Shown: positions 1 through 8,778, numbered from the stretch's first letter. The stretch: DNA of 29,360 nucleotides from an uncultured Sphingomonadales bacterium (GCA_937898525.1 CALCBC010000087.1:1-29360); one strand, 5' to 3'. The notes: generated by a model from the letters alone, not told the origin. A program made the numbers and translations.

Positions 1-31
<31 letters not shown>

Positions 32-76
32 AAACCCAAGATTGCACCCCGCTCCGCACCGCGTAATCTCCCGCCG

Positions 77-745
77 ATGCTGCGCCTGCTCCGCTTCCTC
101 GTCTGGACCTTGGCCGTGTTCGTCGGGCTGAGCCTCGCTCTCGTGGTGATTTTCCGCTTCGTCCCCGTCCCGGTCACGGCGACGATGCTCATGGACGAGA
201 ATGGCTTCACGAAGGATTGGGAGCCGCTTGCCAACATCGACCGCAACATGGTCCGCGCGGTGATCGCCGGCGAGGATGGCAAGTTCTGCCAGCACAGCGG
301 GTTCGATCGCGAGGCGATCGAAGAGGCGTTCGAGCGCAATCAGCAGGGCGATCGCATACGGGGCGGTTCGACGATCAGTCAGCAGACGGCGAAGAACGTG
401 TTTCTCTGGCAGGGGGGCGGCTACTTCCGGAAGGGGCTCGAAGCCTGGTTCACGTTCCTGATCGAGAAGATCTGGGGCAAGCGGCGGATCATGGAAGTCT
501 ACCTCAACGTCGCCGAGACCGGCATCGGGACCTACGGCGTAGAAGCGGGCGCGCAGCGCTATTTCCAGCACTCCGCGGCCCGGCTGACTCCATCCGAGGC
601 CGCACGGATGGCGGCCGCCTTGCCGGCCCCCAAGCGGCGCCCGGTCGTCAATCCGACGGGATTTGCTCGCCGCTACGGCAATACCATCCAGGCGCGGATC
701 GGCGTCGTCCGGCGTGACGCGCTCGACGCTTGCGTCTACGAATGA
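77..745 (+). CDS. mtgA: Monofunctional biosynthetic peptidoglycan transglycosylase
   Basis: A 222-residue glycosyltransferase family 51 protein that polymerises lipid II into glycan strands at the periplasmic face of the inner membrane. One N-terminal membrane anchor lies at about residues 5-28. The GT51 motifs appear in order: EDGKFCQHSGFD with the likely catalytic Glu66, RGGSTISQQTAKN (about 95-107), and KRRIMEVYLN with the second conserved Glu140, followed by GVEAGAQRYF. There is no transpeptidase domain, and the length fits MtgA (about 220-240 residues) rather than a bifunctional PBP. The stop codon overlaps the next gene's start in an ATGA arrangement, so the two are probably co-transcribed although functionally unrelated. 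Confidence 0.95.
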   Translation: MLRLLRFLVWTLAVFVGLSLALVVIFRFVPVPVTATMLMDENGFTKDWEPLANIDRNMVRAVIAGEDGKFCQHSGFDREAIEEAFERNQQGDRIRGGSTISQQTAKNVFLWQGGGYFRKGLEAWFTFLIEKIWGKRRIMEVYLNVAETGIGTYGVEAGAQRYFQHSAARLTPSEAARMAAALPAPKRRPVVNPTGFARRYGNTIQARIGVVRRDALDACVYE

Positions 746-1665
746 ATGCGATGGGAGCTGGGCACCATGACCACGCGCACGTCCACGCGCCGCCGCGCGA
801 CTTCGGCCGCGCGTTCGCCATCGGTGTCGCGCTCAACTCGGTCTTCGTCCTGGTCGAAGCCGCATTCGGGCTGCTTTCGGGCTCGATGGCCCTTGTCGCC
901 GATGCGGGACACAACCTCTCGGACGTCCTCAGCCTGCTGATTGCCTGGGGTGCCGCCTACATGGCGACGCGTCCGGCCAATTCACGTTACACCTACGGCT
1001 ACAAGTCCAGCTCGATCCTGGCCGCACTGGCCAACGCGGGCCTGCTGCTCGTCGCTCTGGGCGCGATCCTGATCGAAACGGTCGACCGGCTGTTCAATCC
1101 AGCGCCTGTCGAAGGCATGACGATGATCGTCGTGGCCGGCGTCGGCATCGTCATCAATTCGGCGACCGCGCTGATGTTCATGAGCGGGCGCAAGGAAGAC
1201 CTGAACATCCGCGGCGCGTTCCTGCACATGGCGGCCGACGCGCTGGTCTCGGTCGGCGTTGTCGTCGCCGGCGTGTTGATCCTCTTCACCGGACAGCGGT
1301 GGATCGACCCGGTCACGAGCCTGGTGATCGTTTCGGTGATCGCCTGGGGCACCTGGGGGCTGCTCAAGGACAGCGTCAGGATGGGGCTGCACGCGGTGCC
1401 CGAGAAGATCGATGAGCCCGCCGTGCGCGCCTACCTTGCGGGATTGCCGGGCGTGGCGGCGATCCACGACCTGCATATCTGGCCGATGAGCACTACCGAA
1501 ACGGCGCTGACGGCGCATCTGGTGATTCCGGGCGGCCATCCGGGCGACTCGTTCCTCCGTGACCTCGCGCACGAACTCGAGCATCGCTTCAGCATCGAGC
1601 ATGCGACCGTGCAGGTGGAGACCGGACAGGACCATGACTGTCACCTGGGGCACGCGCACGGGTGA
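742..1665 (+). CDS. Cation diffusion facilitator (CDF) metal efflux transporter, CzcD-like
   Basis: A 307-residue inner-membrane exporter of divalent metals (Zn2+/Co2+/Cd2+ in characterised relatives), driven by proton antiport. The N-terminus is His-rich (GHHDHAHVH, about residues 7-15) and is followed by six hydrophobic segments. Each of the two transport-site helices carries an HxxxD pair: H57/D61 in ADAGHNLSD and H162/D166 in LHMAAD. The cytoplasmic C-terminal domain begins around HDLHIWPMS and ends in a His/Cys-rich tail (DCHLGHAHG). ATG 742 overlaps the mtgA stop; a TTG at 730 would add four residues but is less likely. The exact metal cannot be read from the sequence. Confidence 0.92.
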   Translation: MNAMGAGHHDHAHVHAPPRDFGRAFAIGVALNSVFVLVEAAFGLLSGSMALVADAGHNLSDVLSLLIAWGAAYMATRPANSRYTYGYKSSSILAALANAGLLLVALGAILIETVDRLFNPAPVEGMTMIVVAGVGIVINSATALMFMSGRKEDLNIRGAFLHMAADALVSVGVVVAGVLILFTGQRWIDPVTSLVIVSVIAWGTWGLLKDSVRMGLHAVPEKIDEPAVRAYLAGLPGVAAIHDLHIWPMSTTETALTAHLVIPGGHPGDSFLRDLAHELEHRFSIEHATVQVETGQDHDCHLGHAHG

Positions 1666-1773
1666 TCGCGTGGGGCTGCTTCGAATAGAGCGCCGGGGTG
1701 GCCGCTGGCTTCGACAAGCGGTTGTCCAGCTCGCGGCCAGAGGCAATCGGCGCAAGGCAGGAAAGGACAGGCC

Positions 1774-2268
1774 ATGAGTGAGGCGGTGCGCGAGGGCGGC
1801 TGTGGCTGCGGGGCCGTGCGCTACCGGGTCGAAGGCGAGCCGATCTTCGTCAACAACTGCCATTGCCGGCTGTGCCAGCACCAGACCGGTTCGACTTCCG
1901 TCGTCAACGCGTTCATCGAAAGCGATCGGGTCACGTTGCTGCAGGGCGAGCTGACCGACCACACGGTCAAGGCCGGCAGCGGCGGACCGCACGTGATCCG
2001 CCGCTGCGCCGAGTGCGGCACCGCGCTGTGGAGCCACTATCCGCGGCTCGGCAAGCTCGGCGCCGGTCTGCGCGTGGGTACGCTCGACGATCCGGGTGCA
2101 TGGCGGCCCGACGCGGTGATCTTCACCGAGAGCAGGATGCCGTGGGTAGCGCTGCCGTCAGACATTCCGACGTTCGAGCAGACCTACAACCCCTATGAGC
2201 TGCTGCCGCCCGAGCGCGTCGAGCGGCTCGAGGCGCTGATCGAGCGAAGGAAGCGTGGCGAGGGGTAG
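1774..2268 (+). CDS. GFA (glutathione-dependent formaldehyde-activating enzyme-like) family zinc protein
   Basis: A 164-residue protein with the cysteine pattern of the GFA/CENP-V fold: C10 and C12 (GGCGCGAVRY), C29/C31/C34 (NCHCRLCQ) and C78/C81 (CAECG). These bind zinc in the family. Family members are mostly uncharacterised; the founding enzyme was reported to promote S-hydroxymethylglutathione formation, so a thiol or formaldehyde-related role is only inferred from the family name. A purine-rich stretch (aggaaaggac) precedes the ATG. Its stop directly abuts the stop of the converging small gene on the other strand. The 108 bases between it and the CDF gene show nothing recognisable. Confidence 0.85.
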   Translation: MSEAVREGGCGCGAVRYRVEGEPIFVNNCHCRLCQHQTGSTSVVNAFIESDRVTLLQGELTDHTVKAGSGGPHVIRRCAECGTALWSHYPRLGKLGAGLRVGTLDDPGAWRPDAVIFTESRMPWVALPSDIPTFEQTYNPYELLPPERVERLEALIERRKRGEG

Positions 2269-2454
2269 TTACTGCTCTTCCTGCAGGGGAAGTTCGGCAG
2301 TCGGATCCTGCGCGAGCATCTCGGCAACCTGGTCGTAGACCTGCGCGTTGTCGTTCATCTGCTGCTGCAGCTGCGGATTCTGCTCGCCGACGCTGCGGAA
2401 GAAGCCGGCAGCATCGTGAAGCAGTTTGGCGGCGAGATCGGCGGTAGTAGCCAT
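2269..2454 (-). CDS. Small hypothetical protein (61 residues)
   Basis: The start at 2454 (MATTADLAAKLL) is preceded by a good ribosome-binding site (gagggagac) and is preferred over an in-frame start 20 codons upstream. The protein is short, acidic at its C-terminus and free of cysteine. It looks mostly helical and Gln-rich in the middle (NPQLQQQMNDNAQVYDQV), with no signal peptide or membrane segment. I do not recognise a named family. It lies 131 bases downstream of clpX on the same strand and its stop abuts the stop of the converging GFA gene. Codon usage matches its neighbours, which supports a real gene. Confidence 0.7.
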   Translation of the reverse strand: MATTADLAAKLLHDAAGFFRSVGEQNPQLQQQMNDNAQVYDQVAEMLAQDPTAELPLQEEQ

Positions 2455-2585
2455 CGGTGTCTCCCTCTTGGGGATGGAAAGGCGGCGCATCCGCTTCTGA
2501 TCGTGCGGATACACCGGCTCCGGGCACGAATTTGCGCCGAAGTTTCAACTCTGTCGCGCCGCCTGAGCGGCCGGGGCGGCTGCTG

Positions 2586-3854
2586 TCAGGCCGCCGCTTC
2601 CTTCTTCTTGCCGTCGCCGGTGACGACGCGGACCGGTTCCTTGCGGCCCTCGACCACGTCCTTGTCGACCACGACCTCGGTCACGCCGTCCATGCTCGGC
2701 AGGTCGAACATCGTGTCGAGCAGGATCGCCTCGACGATCGAGCGCAGCCCGCGGGCGCCGGTCTTGCGCTTGATCGCCTTCTTGGCGATCGCCTCGAGCG
2801 CGTCGTCGGTAAAGGTCAATTCGACGTCCTCGAGCTCGAACAGCTTGTGGTACTGCTTGACCAGCGCGTTCTTCGGTTCCTTGAGGATCTGCACCAGTGC
2901 CGGCACGTCGAGATCGTGCAGCGTGGCGATCACCGGCAGGCGGCCGACGAACTCGGGGATCAGGCCGAACTTCAAGAGGTCCTCGGGCTCGCACTTCTCG
3001 AGCATTTCGCCCACGCGACCCTGCTCCGGATCGGCGATGTTCGCGCCGAAGCCGATCGAGCGCTTCTGCAGACGGTCGCCGATGATCTTTTCGAGCCCGG
3101 CGAAGGCGCCGCCGCAGATGAACAGGATGTTCGTCGTGTCGACCTGCAGGAATTCCTGCTGCGGGTGCTTGCGGCCGCCCTGTGGCGGAACGCTCGCAGT
3201 GGTGCCCTCCATCAACTTGAGCAGCGCCTGCTGCACGCCTTCGCCCGAGACGTCACGGGTGATCGACGGATTCTCCGCCTTGCGTGTGATCTTGTCGATC
3301 TCGTCGATGTAGACGATCCCGTGCTGCGCCTTCTCGACGTTGTAGTCCGAGGCCTGGAGCAGCTTGAGGATGATGTTTTCCACGTCCTCGCCCACGTAGC
3401 CGGCTTCGGTCAGCGTGGTCGCATCGGCCATCGTGAACGGCACGTCGAACGTGCGCGCGAGGGTCTGCGCGAGCAGGGTCTTGCCGCTGCCGGTCGGACC
3501 GACCAGCAGGATGTTGGACTTTGCCAGCTCGACGTCGCCCGACTTGCCGCTGTGCTTGAGACGCTTGTAGTGGTTGTGCACCGCGACCGAGAGCACGCGC
3601 TTGGCGCGGTCCTGCCCGATCACGTAATCGTTGAGAGTGTCGCAGATCTGCCGGGGCGTGGCGATCTCGCCATCCTTCTTTCCGGCAATGCCGCCCTTGG
3701 TTTCCTCGCGGATAATGTCGTTGCACAGCTCGACGCACTCATCGCAGATGAACACCGTCGGGCCGGCGATCAGCTTGCGAACCTCGTGCTGCGACTTCCC
3801 GCAGAAGCTGCAGTAGAGGGTGCTCTTACTGTCCGAACCGCTGAGTTTGGTCAT
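2586..3854 (-). CDS. clpX: ATP-dependent Clp protease ATP-binding subunit ClpX
   Basis: A 422-residue AAA+ unfoldase that recognises substrates and threads them into ClpP. The N-terminal zinc-binding domain has C15, C18, C37 and C40 (CSFC...CDEC). Walker A is GPTGSGKT (119-126) and Walker B VYIDEID (181-187). The substrate-gripping GYVG pore loop is at 152-155 and the RKH loop at 228-230. The ClpP-docking loop contains the IGF tripeptide (KRSIGFG). The start MTKLSGSDSK was chosen because it matches the family start; an in-frame ATG four codons upstream is possible. clpX lies 182 bases downstream of clpP on the same strand, the usual order. A GC-rich hairpin just past the stop (about 2558-2580) has no T-run. 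Confidence 0.98.
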   Translation of the reverse strand: MTKLSGSDSKSTLYCSFCGKSQHEVRKLIAGPTVFICDECVELCNDIIREETKGGIAGKKDGEIATPRQICDTLNDYVIGQDRAKRVLSVAVHNHYKRLKHSGKSGDVELAKSNILLVGPTGSGKTLLAQTLARTFDVPFTMADATTLTEAGYVGEDVENIILKLLQASDYNVEKAQHGIVYIDEIDKITRKAENPSITRDVSGEGVQQALLKLMEGTTASVPPQGGRKHPQQEFLQVDTTNILFICGGAFAGLEKIIGDRLQKRSIGFGANIADPEQGRVGEMLEKCEPEDLLKFGLIPEFVGRLPVIATLHDLDVPALVQILKEPKNALVKQYHKLFELEDVELTFTDDALEAIAKKAIKRKTGARGLRSIVEAILLDTMFDLPSMDGVTEVVVDKDVVEGRKEPVRVVTGDGKKKEAAA

Positions 3855-4036
3855 ATTCTCGTCCATAGGCCCCGACGCCAACCGGGAGTGGGGCGGCAAG
3901 GGATTCGCCTCCGGAATGTAGCTCCGAAGGCCTCAATATCAATCGCATCAACCTTAATAGCCCCGGCTTGCTCCCGCCTGAAGGGGCAGGGTTGCCAAAA
4001 TGCTACAGTCGTGCGGCGGGAAGTTGCGGAGAAGCC

Positions 4037-4738
4037 CTAGTCGGGAGCGCCTCCGGATCCGCTTTCGACGCCGGTTTCCTCGTCCTTCGGGCGGTGCGCG
4101 AAGACCTTGTCGACGATGCCGAACTTGAGCGCTTCCTCGGCCTCGAGGAAGGTGTCGCGATCCATCGCCTTCTCGATGTCCGCCAGGCTCTGGCCGGTAT
4201 ATTTCGCGTAGAGGTCGTTCATCCGCTTGCGGATGCGCAGGATTTCCTTGGCCTGGATCTCGATGTCCGAGGCCATGCCGCGCGCGCCGCCGGAGGGCTG
4301 GTGGACCATGATCCGTGCGTTCGGCAGCGCCACCCGCATGCCGGGTTCACCGGCCGCCAGCAGGAAGCTGCCCATCGAGGCCGCCTGGCCGACGCACACG
4401 GTGCGAACCTTGGGCTTGATGTACTGCATCGTGTCATGGATCGCCATGCCGGCCGTCACCACGCCGCCGGGCGAGTTGATGTACATCGAGATGTCCTGGC
4501 TGTTCTCGCTCTCGAGGAACAGCAGCTGGGCGACGATCAACGAGGCCATCTGGTCCTCGACTTCGCCGGTCACGAACACGATCCGCTCGCGCAGCAGCCG
4601 GCTGAAGATGTCGAAGCTGCGCTCGCCACGGCTGGTGCTCTCGACCACCACCGGTACCAGCGCCCCGGTTACAGGGTCCCTGTAGAACTTGCCCTGGGCG
4701 CCGTAGCCCCCACCGATGCCGTCGAACACGTCGATCAT
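4037..4738 (-). CDS. clpP: ATP-dependent Clp protease proteolytic subunit ClpP
   Basis: A 233-residue serine peptidase that forms the double-heptamer degradation chamber used with ClpX. The catalytic triad is visible with E. coli-like spacing: Ser121 (GQAASMGSFLL), His146 (MVHQPSGG) and Asp195 (AMDRD). The conserved YINSPGG segment is at about 86-92. The start at 4738 (MIDVFDG) follows a clear ribosome-binding site (gagagga); the extra 15 upstream in-frame codons look non-native. It is divergent from the outer-membrane protein gene at 4924, leaving about 185 bases for both promoters. In many proteobacteria tig lies immediately upstream of clpP; here it is about 4 kb away behind two inserted genes. 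Confidence 0.98.
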   Translation of the reverse strand: MIDVFDGIGGGYGAQGKFYRDPVTGALVPVVVESTSRGERSFDIFSRLLRERIVFVTGEVEDQMASLIVAQLLFLESENSQDISMYINSPGGVVTAGMAIHDTMQYIKPKVRTVCVGQAASMGSFLLAAGEPGMRVALPNARIMVHQPSGGARGMASDIEIQAKEILRIRKRMNDLYAKYTGQSLADIEKAMDRDTFLEAEEALKFGIVDKVFAHRPKDEETGVESGSGGAPD

Positions 4739-4923
4739 GGAATTCCTCTCGTCTTGAAAGCCGCGCCTATGTCGCGTCCCCACGGCACTTGTTCAAGGCC
4801 GTTTCACCAACGCGGACGTGATGGCGCTTGGTCGGATCGCGTGGGCGGTTGGTCGATGTGCCGCGCCATCGGCGTCTTATCGGGGTAAGGCACCTCAAGA
4901 CTACAAATGTAATCGAGGGACCG

Positions 4924-5895
4924 ATGCGGGGACTGCTGACGACAGGTGTCGCGCTGGCGGCGCTGATCGTACCGGGAACGGGATGGGCACAGGACGCCGA
5001 CGCGGGTGCCGAAGCTGCTCCTCCGCCGAGAAGCGTCACCGGCGACATGCCGCCGCCGATGCCGAGCGACATGCCGATCACCCAGGAGCAGATCGATGCC
5101 TCGTTGCCCCCGGTGCAGGCGACCGCCTCGCCGCCCGGCGGTGGCCAGGTCTACACGCCTGATGACTTCGCCCGCTTCGCCCCGCGCAGCGCTCTCGACA
5201 TGCTCAACCAGGTCCCGGGCTTCGACATCATCACGGGCGACCAGGGGCGCGGCCTCGGCCAGGCCAGCGACAACGTGATCATCAACGGCGAGCGCGTCGC
5301 GAGCAAATCGGAGAACCTGTTCGACGTGCTGCAGCGCATCCCGGCTTCCCGAGTCGACCGCATCGAGATCGTCGACGGAGCCACGCTCGGCATCCCCGGG
5401 CTTTCGGGCCAGGTGGCCAACGTCTTCACCAGGGGCGGCGCGGTCAGCGGCCGGTACGAGTGGCGCGGCGTGTGGCGGCCGAAATACGCCAGGACCAGCT
5501 ACGCAGCCGGCGAGGTCTCGATCAGCGGATCGACGCCGACGCTCGAGTGGAGGCTCGCGGCGACGCACAACATCGGCCGAGGCGGGGCAGGCGGAAATCG
5601 GGGGACGACGGTCACCGACGGGGCCGGCACCGTCACGGCCCTGTACCCCGACGTGCTGATTCAGTTCGTCGGTGAATATCCTCGTCTCTCCGGCACCCTG
5701 AAGTGGGATGGCCCCGGCAGCATGGTCGCCAGCTTCAACGCCAATTACAGCCGCACCTACACTGACTTTTCGTTCGACGAAGATCGCGACCTGGTCACCG
5801 GTGCAGACTTCTTCCGCGATCTCGACGACCGCACCCGGGGTGATGCTTACGAGATCGGGGGTGAATCGATCTTGCCCTCGGACCAGGGCGGTTGA
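4924..5895 (+). CDS. TonB-dependent receptor-like outer-membrane protein, 5' part (plug domain), frameshifted
   Basis: This is the N-terminal part of a gene broken by a one-base frameshift. ATG 4924 follows gaggga and begins a signal peptide (MRGLLTTGVALAALIVPG, cleavage probably after GWA-Q). A Pro-rich linker leads into a plug-like domain from about residue 75: DFARFAPRSALDMLNQVPG, then NVIINGERV and RVDRIEIVDG, typical of TonB receptor plugs. Early beta-barrel strands follow until the frame closes at TGA 5893-5895. The neighbouring frame continues the same barrel (5892-7109). Corrected, the protein would be about 728 residues, a normal TonB-receptor size. The substrate is unknown, and no clear TonB box is visible. 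Confidence 0.8.
   Translation: MRGLLTTGVALAALIVPGTGWAQDADAGAEAAPPPRSVTGDMPPPMPSDMPITQEQIDASLPPVQATASPPGGGQVYTPDDFARFAPRSALDMLNQVPGFDIITGDQGRGLGQASDNVIINGERVASKSENLFDVLQRIPASRVDRIEIVDGATLGIPGLSGQVANVFTRGGAVSGRYEWRGVWRPKYARTSYAAGEVSISGSTPTLEWRLAATHNIGRGGAGGNRGTTVTDGAGTVTALYPDVLIQFVGEYPRLSGTLKWDGPGSMVASFNANYSRTYTDFSFDEDRDLVTGADFFRDLDDRTRGDAYEIGGESILPSDQGG
5881..5895 (+). other. Frameshift point in the TonB-receptor-like gene
   Basis: The upstream frame reads Asp-Gln-Gly-Gly-stop here, while the downstream frame reads on as Gly-Arg-Leu-Lys-Leu-Ile-Gly-Leu. Restoring one G in the GGG run at 5886-5888 would join both frames into one uninterrupted barrel with no missing residues. This is either a single-base deletion (pseudogene or phase-variable state) or a sequencing/assembly error. 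I see no classical slippery heptamer suggesting programmed frameshifting. Confidence 0.8.
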
Positions 5896-7109
5896 AGCTG
5901 ATCGGCCTCACTCGGTCCAGCGAGAGCAACTTCCGTTCGGATTCGATCTCCATCTACGACGATGGGGCGCCATCGACCGGCAGCCGCTTCGCGCAGCAAT
6001 CCGAAACCGGCGAGATCATCGGCCGCGCCGAATACCGCTGGAACATGTGGAAAGGGGACTGGCAGCTCGATGCCGAGGCCGCGTTCAACAGCCTCGACCA
6101 GACGGCCCAGCTCTACGACCTCGATCCGGCCGGCAGCTTCGTCGAAATTCCCTTCCCCTTCGGCTCGGGCGGAGTGACCGAGGATCGCTACGAGGTGATC
6201 CTCACGCACAACCGCACGCTCGCCAGAGGCCTGACGCTGCAGGTCGGTGCCGGGGGCGAGTATTCGCAGCTGGCGCAGACCGGGCCCAACGGCCTCGTCC
6301 GGACGTTCTGGCGGCCGAAAGGCTCGGCCACGCTCGCCTGGACGCCCGCGGAGGGCCTCGACCTCTCGCTCAAGGTAGCTCGCGTGGTCGGCCAGCTGTC
6401 GTTCGGCGATTTCCTCGCCAGCGTGAATCTCCAGGCGCAGAGTACCAACGCGGGCAACAACCAGCTCGTCCCCCCGCAGAGCTGGGAAGTGGACCTGACG
6501 GCGAGGAAGAACCTCAAGGCCTGGGGTTCCGCCAGCGTGACGCTCTACGCGCGGTTGATCGAGGACTACATCGAGCTGATCCCGGTCGACGGCGGTTTCG
6601 AGACGCGAGGCAACGTCGACAGCGGACAGCTGCTCGGACTCTCGATGACGGGCACGGTCAACCTCGATCCGCTGGGCTGGCAGGGCGCCAGGGTCAACCT
6701 CAGTGCCGCCTACGAGGAATCGAAGGTCGAAGATCCGCTGACTTTGGTCGAGCGGCCGTTCAGCGGCCACAACGACTGGCGCGGTGAGATCAGCCTCCGC
6801 TACGACATCCCGAAAAGCAACTGGGCGATGGGCGGCGGGTTCAACTGGACGCACGTCGAGCCCTACGTGCGACTGTTCGAGGTCGGGAAGGACTACGAGG
6901 GGCCGATCCACACGTTCGCCTTCATTGAGAACAAGGACGTGTTCGGGCTCACGGTCAATCTGAACGTGTTCAACATGACCGGCGGGCGCGCGATCTTCGA
7001 CCGCACGGTGTGGACCGGCTATCGCGACTGCAGCCCGATTTCGTTCGTCGAGAGCCGCCGGCTCGACGTGTCGACGATCTACCGCCTGTCGATCAAGGGC
7101 AGCTTCTAA
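5892..7109 (+). CDS. TonB-dependent receptor-like outer-membrane protein, 3' part (beta-barrel), frameshifted
   Basis: This is the continuation of the gene begun at 4924, in the adjacent frame. It is probably not translated independently: the only start nearby is a TTG at 5892 and there is no signal peptide. It has alternating hydrophobic/polar strands rich in aromatic residues (AEYRWNMW, WQLDAEAAFN, SATLAWTPAEGLDLSLKVAR, ISLRYDIPKSNWAMGGGFNW). It ends in a terminal Phe (SIKGSF), the outer-membrane barrel assembly signal recognised by BamA. Sequence quality and codon use do not decay after the frameshift, which suggests a recent mutation or a sequence error rather than an old pseudogene. The amidase gene follows within about 30 bases. 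Confidence 0.75.
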   Translation: MKLIGLTRSSESNFRSDSISIYDDGAPSTGSRFAQQSETGEIIGRAEYRWNMWKGDWQLDAEAAFNSLDQTAQLYDLDPAGSFVEIPFPFGSGGVTEDRYEVILTHNRTLARGLTLQVGAGGEYSQLAQTGPNGLVRTFWRPKGSATLAWTPAEGLDLSLKVARVVGQLSFGDFLASVNLQAQSTNAGNNQLVPPQSWEVDLTARKNLKAWGSASVTLYARLIEDYIELIPVDGGFETRGNVDSGQLLGLSMTGTVNLDPLGWQGARVNLSAAYEESKVEDPLTLVERPFSGHNDWRGEISLRYDIPKSNWAMGGGFNWTHVEPYVRLFEVGKDYEGPIHTFAFIENKDVFGLTVNLNVFNMTGGRAIFDRTVWTGYRDCSPISFVESRRLDVSTIYRLSIKGSF

Positions 7110-7140
7110 CGGTTTGCATCGCGTCCCTGGCGTGGCAAGC

Positions 7141-8667
7141 ATGCGTGCCATGAGGGGGATTCCAGCTACAGCAGCCGTTGCGCTCGCCCTTGCCGGGTGC
7201 AGCACCACCACGACGCCGCCGTTCGCGGCCAGCGAGGCCTATCTCGCCGGCGAGACGGCCGCGGCGTACTACCTCGGCCGGATCGCCCGGATCGACGATG
7301 CCGGGCCGATGCTCAATTCGGTGATCGTCACCAACCGCAATGCGCCGGAAGAAGCGCGCCTCGCCGCGGCGGCGGGCCTGCCCTTGGGTGGGCGCACGGT
7401 GCTGGTGAAAGACAACATCGAGACCCGCGAATTCCCGACCACGGCCGGCAGCCTCGCGCTTGCCGGCAACATGACCGGCCGCGACGCGCCGCTGATCGCG
7501 AGGCTCCGCCAGGCGGGCGGCGTGGTGCTGGGCAAGACCAACCTTTCAGAATGGGCCAACATCCGCTCGTCGCACAGCACCAGCGGGTGGAGCGCGGTTG
7601 GCGGGCTGACGCTCAATCCCCATGGAAGCGGGCGCAACCCCTGCGGTTCCTCCTCGGGCAGCGGCGCGGCGATTGCCGCGGGCCTCGCCTGGGCCGCGAT
7701 CGGCACCGAGACCGACGGATCGATCACCTGCCCGGCGAGCGTCAACGGGATCGTCGGATTCAAGCCTACCGTCGGGCTCGTCAGCCGCACGCACATCGTG
7801 CCGATCAGCCACAGCCAGGACACGGCCGGTCCGATGACCCGGACGGTCGCCGACGCGGCGTTGCTGCTCAACGCGATCGCCGGCAGCGATCCGGCCGATC
7901 CGGCGACTGCCGAGGCCGACGCGCGCAAGGTCGACTACACGGCGGGACTGTCGACAGCCTCGCTCGGCGGGGTGCGCATCGGCGTTCTGCGGCAGCAGGT
8001 CGGCGACAACGCGGCGGTCGAGCGCCTGTTCAACCGGGCGCTGGCGGACCTGGTTCGCGCCGGCGCGGTCCTCGTGCCGATCGATTACGACCCGCCGGAG
8101 GAAATGAGCGAGGCCGAGTACGCGGTCCTGCTGTACGAGCTGCGCGAGGATCTCAGCGCCTATCTGTTCACGTCCCCGGCGGACCTCGCCGTGCGCAGCC
8201 TCGATCAGGTGATCGCGTTCAACGAGGAACACTCGGACCTGGAGATGCGCTGGTTCGGCCAGGACATCTTCGAGGCGGCGGCTGCGGCGACCGACCACGC
8301 CGCGTACCAGAAGGCCCGGGCGGATTCGCTTCGGCTCGCGGGCAAGGAAGGTATCGACCGCCTGCTCGCCGAGCATGACGTCGCCTTTCTCGTCGCACCG
8401 ACCACGGGACCGGCCTGGCTGACCGACCTCGTGCTCGGGGATCGGTACGACGGTTCGATCGGTGCCGGGAGCCTCGCCGCGATCGCCGGCTATCCCCACC
8501 TGTCCGTGCCGATGGGCGCCGTCGAAGGCCTCCCGGTCGGGCTCTCGATCATCGGCGGCAAGTGGCAGGATGCGGCCGTGCTTCGTGCCGGCGCGGTTTA
8601 CGAACGATTCCGCAGCGTTCCGCTGGCCGTTCCGGACTTTCGCAAGAGAAGCGACAAACGCCGCTAA
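7141..8667 (+). CDS. Amidase-signature enzyme with lipoprotein signal peptide
   Basis: A 508-residue amidase signature family hydrolase that cleaves C-N amide bonds through a Ser-cisSer-Lys triad. Visible elements are Lys90 in VLVKDNIET, the Gly/Ser-rich signature CGSSSGSGAA with the cis-Ser at about 170-171, and the nucleophile Ser194 in GTETDGSITCPAS. Unlike GatA, it begins with a signal peptide ending in a lipobox (ALALAGC, Cys20), so it is predicted to be membrane-anchored and periplasmic. ATG 7141 is chosen; ATG 7150 would also keep the lipobox, and TTG 7114 is less likely. It lies about 30 bases behind the frameshifted outer-membrane receptor and may share its transcript. The substrate is unknown. 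Confidence 0.9.
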   Translation: MRAMRGIPATAAVALALAGCSTTTTPPFAASEAYLAGETAAAYYLGRIARIDDAGPMLNSVIVTNRNAPEEARLAAAAGLPLGGRTVLVKDNIETREFPTTAGSLALAGNMTGRDAPLIARLRQAGGVVLGKTNLSEWANIRSSHSTSGWSAVGGLTLNPHGSGRNPCGSSSGSGAAIAAGLAWAAIGTETDGSITCPASVNGIVGFKPTVGLVSRTHIVPISHSQDTAGPMTRTVADAALLLNAIAGSDPADPATAEADARKVDYTAGLSTASLGGVRIGVLRQQVGDNAAVERLFNRALADLVRAGAVLVPIDYDPPEEMSEAEYAVLLYELREDLSAYLFTSPADLAVRSLDQVIAFNEEHSDLEMRWFGQDIFEAAAAATDHAAYQKARADSLRLAGKEGIDRLLAEHDVAFLVAPTTGPAWLTDLVLGDRYDGSIGAGSLAAIAGYPHLSVPMGAVEGLPVGLSIIGGKWQDAAVLRAGAVYERFRSVPLAVPDFRKRSDKRR

Positions 8668-8725
8668 ACAGGTTGTGCAGAGCTGCCCGTGGCCGAGCGG
8701 ACCGGCCAGCGCTGACGACGAGGTT

Positions 8726-8778
8726 GGTGGTTGGGCACGCTTCGACCGCGCTCGTGCGCGCGGCGGTGCCCAACCGCC
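8726..8778. terminator. Hairpin between convergent amidase and tig genes (putative terminator)
   Basis: Arms 8726-8738 and 8766-8778 form a 13-bp inverted repeat with one G-T position (core ggttgggcac / gtgcccaacc), separated by a 27-base loop that is itself partly self-complementary. It sits in the 195-base space between two converging genes, where a bidirectional terminator is expected. No T-run follows on either strand, so intrinsic termination is uncertain. The rest of this gap shows nothing else. Confidence 0.4.

Noticed and set aside
4767..4798. A heat-shock (RpoH-like) promoter for clpP on the minus strand: CTTGAA with CATAGG.
   Set aside because: The spacing between the boxes is about 20 bases and the -10 part matches poorly, so I cannot support it despite the biological plausibility.
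5881..5895. Programmed ribosomal frameshifting in the receptor gene.
   Set aside because: There is no slippery heptamer or obvious stimulatory structure at the site. A one-base deletion or sequence error is simpler.
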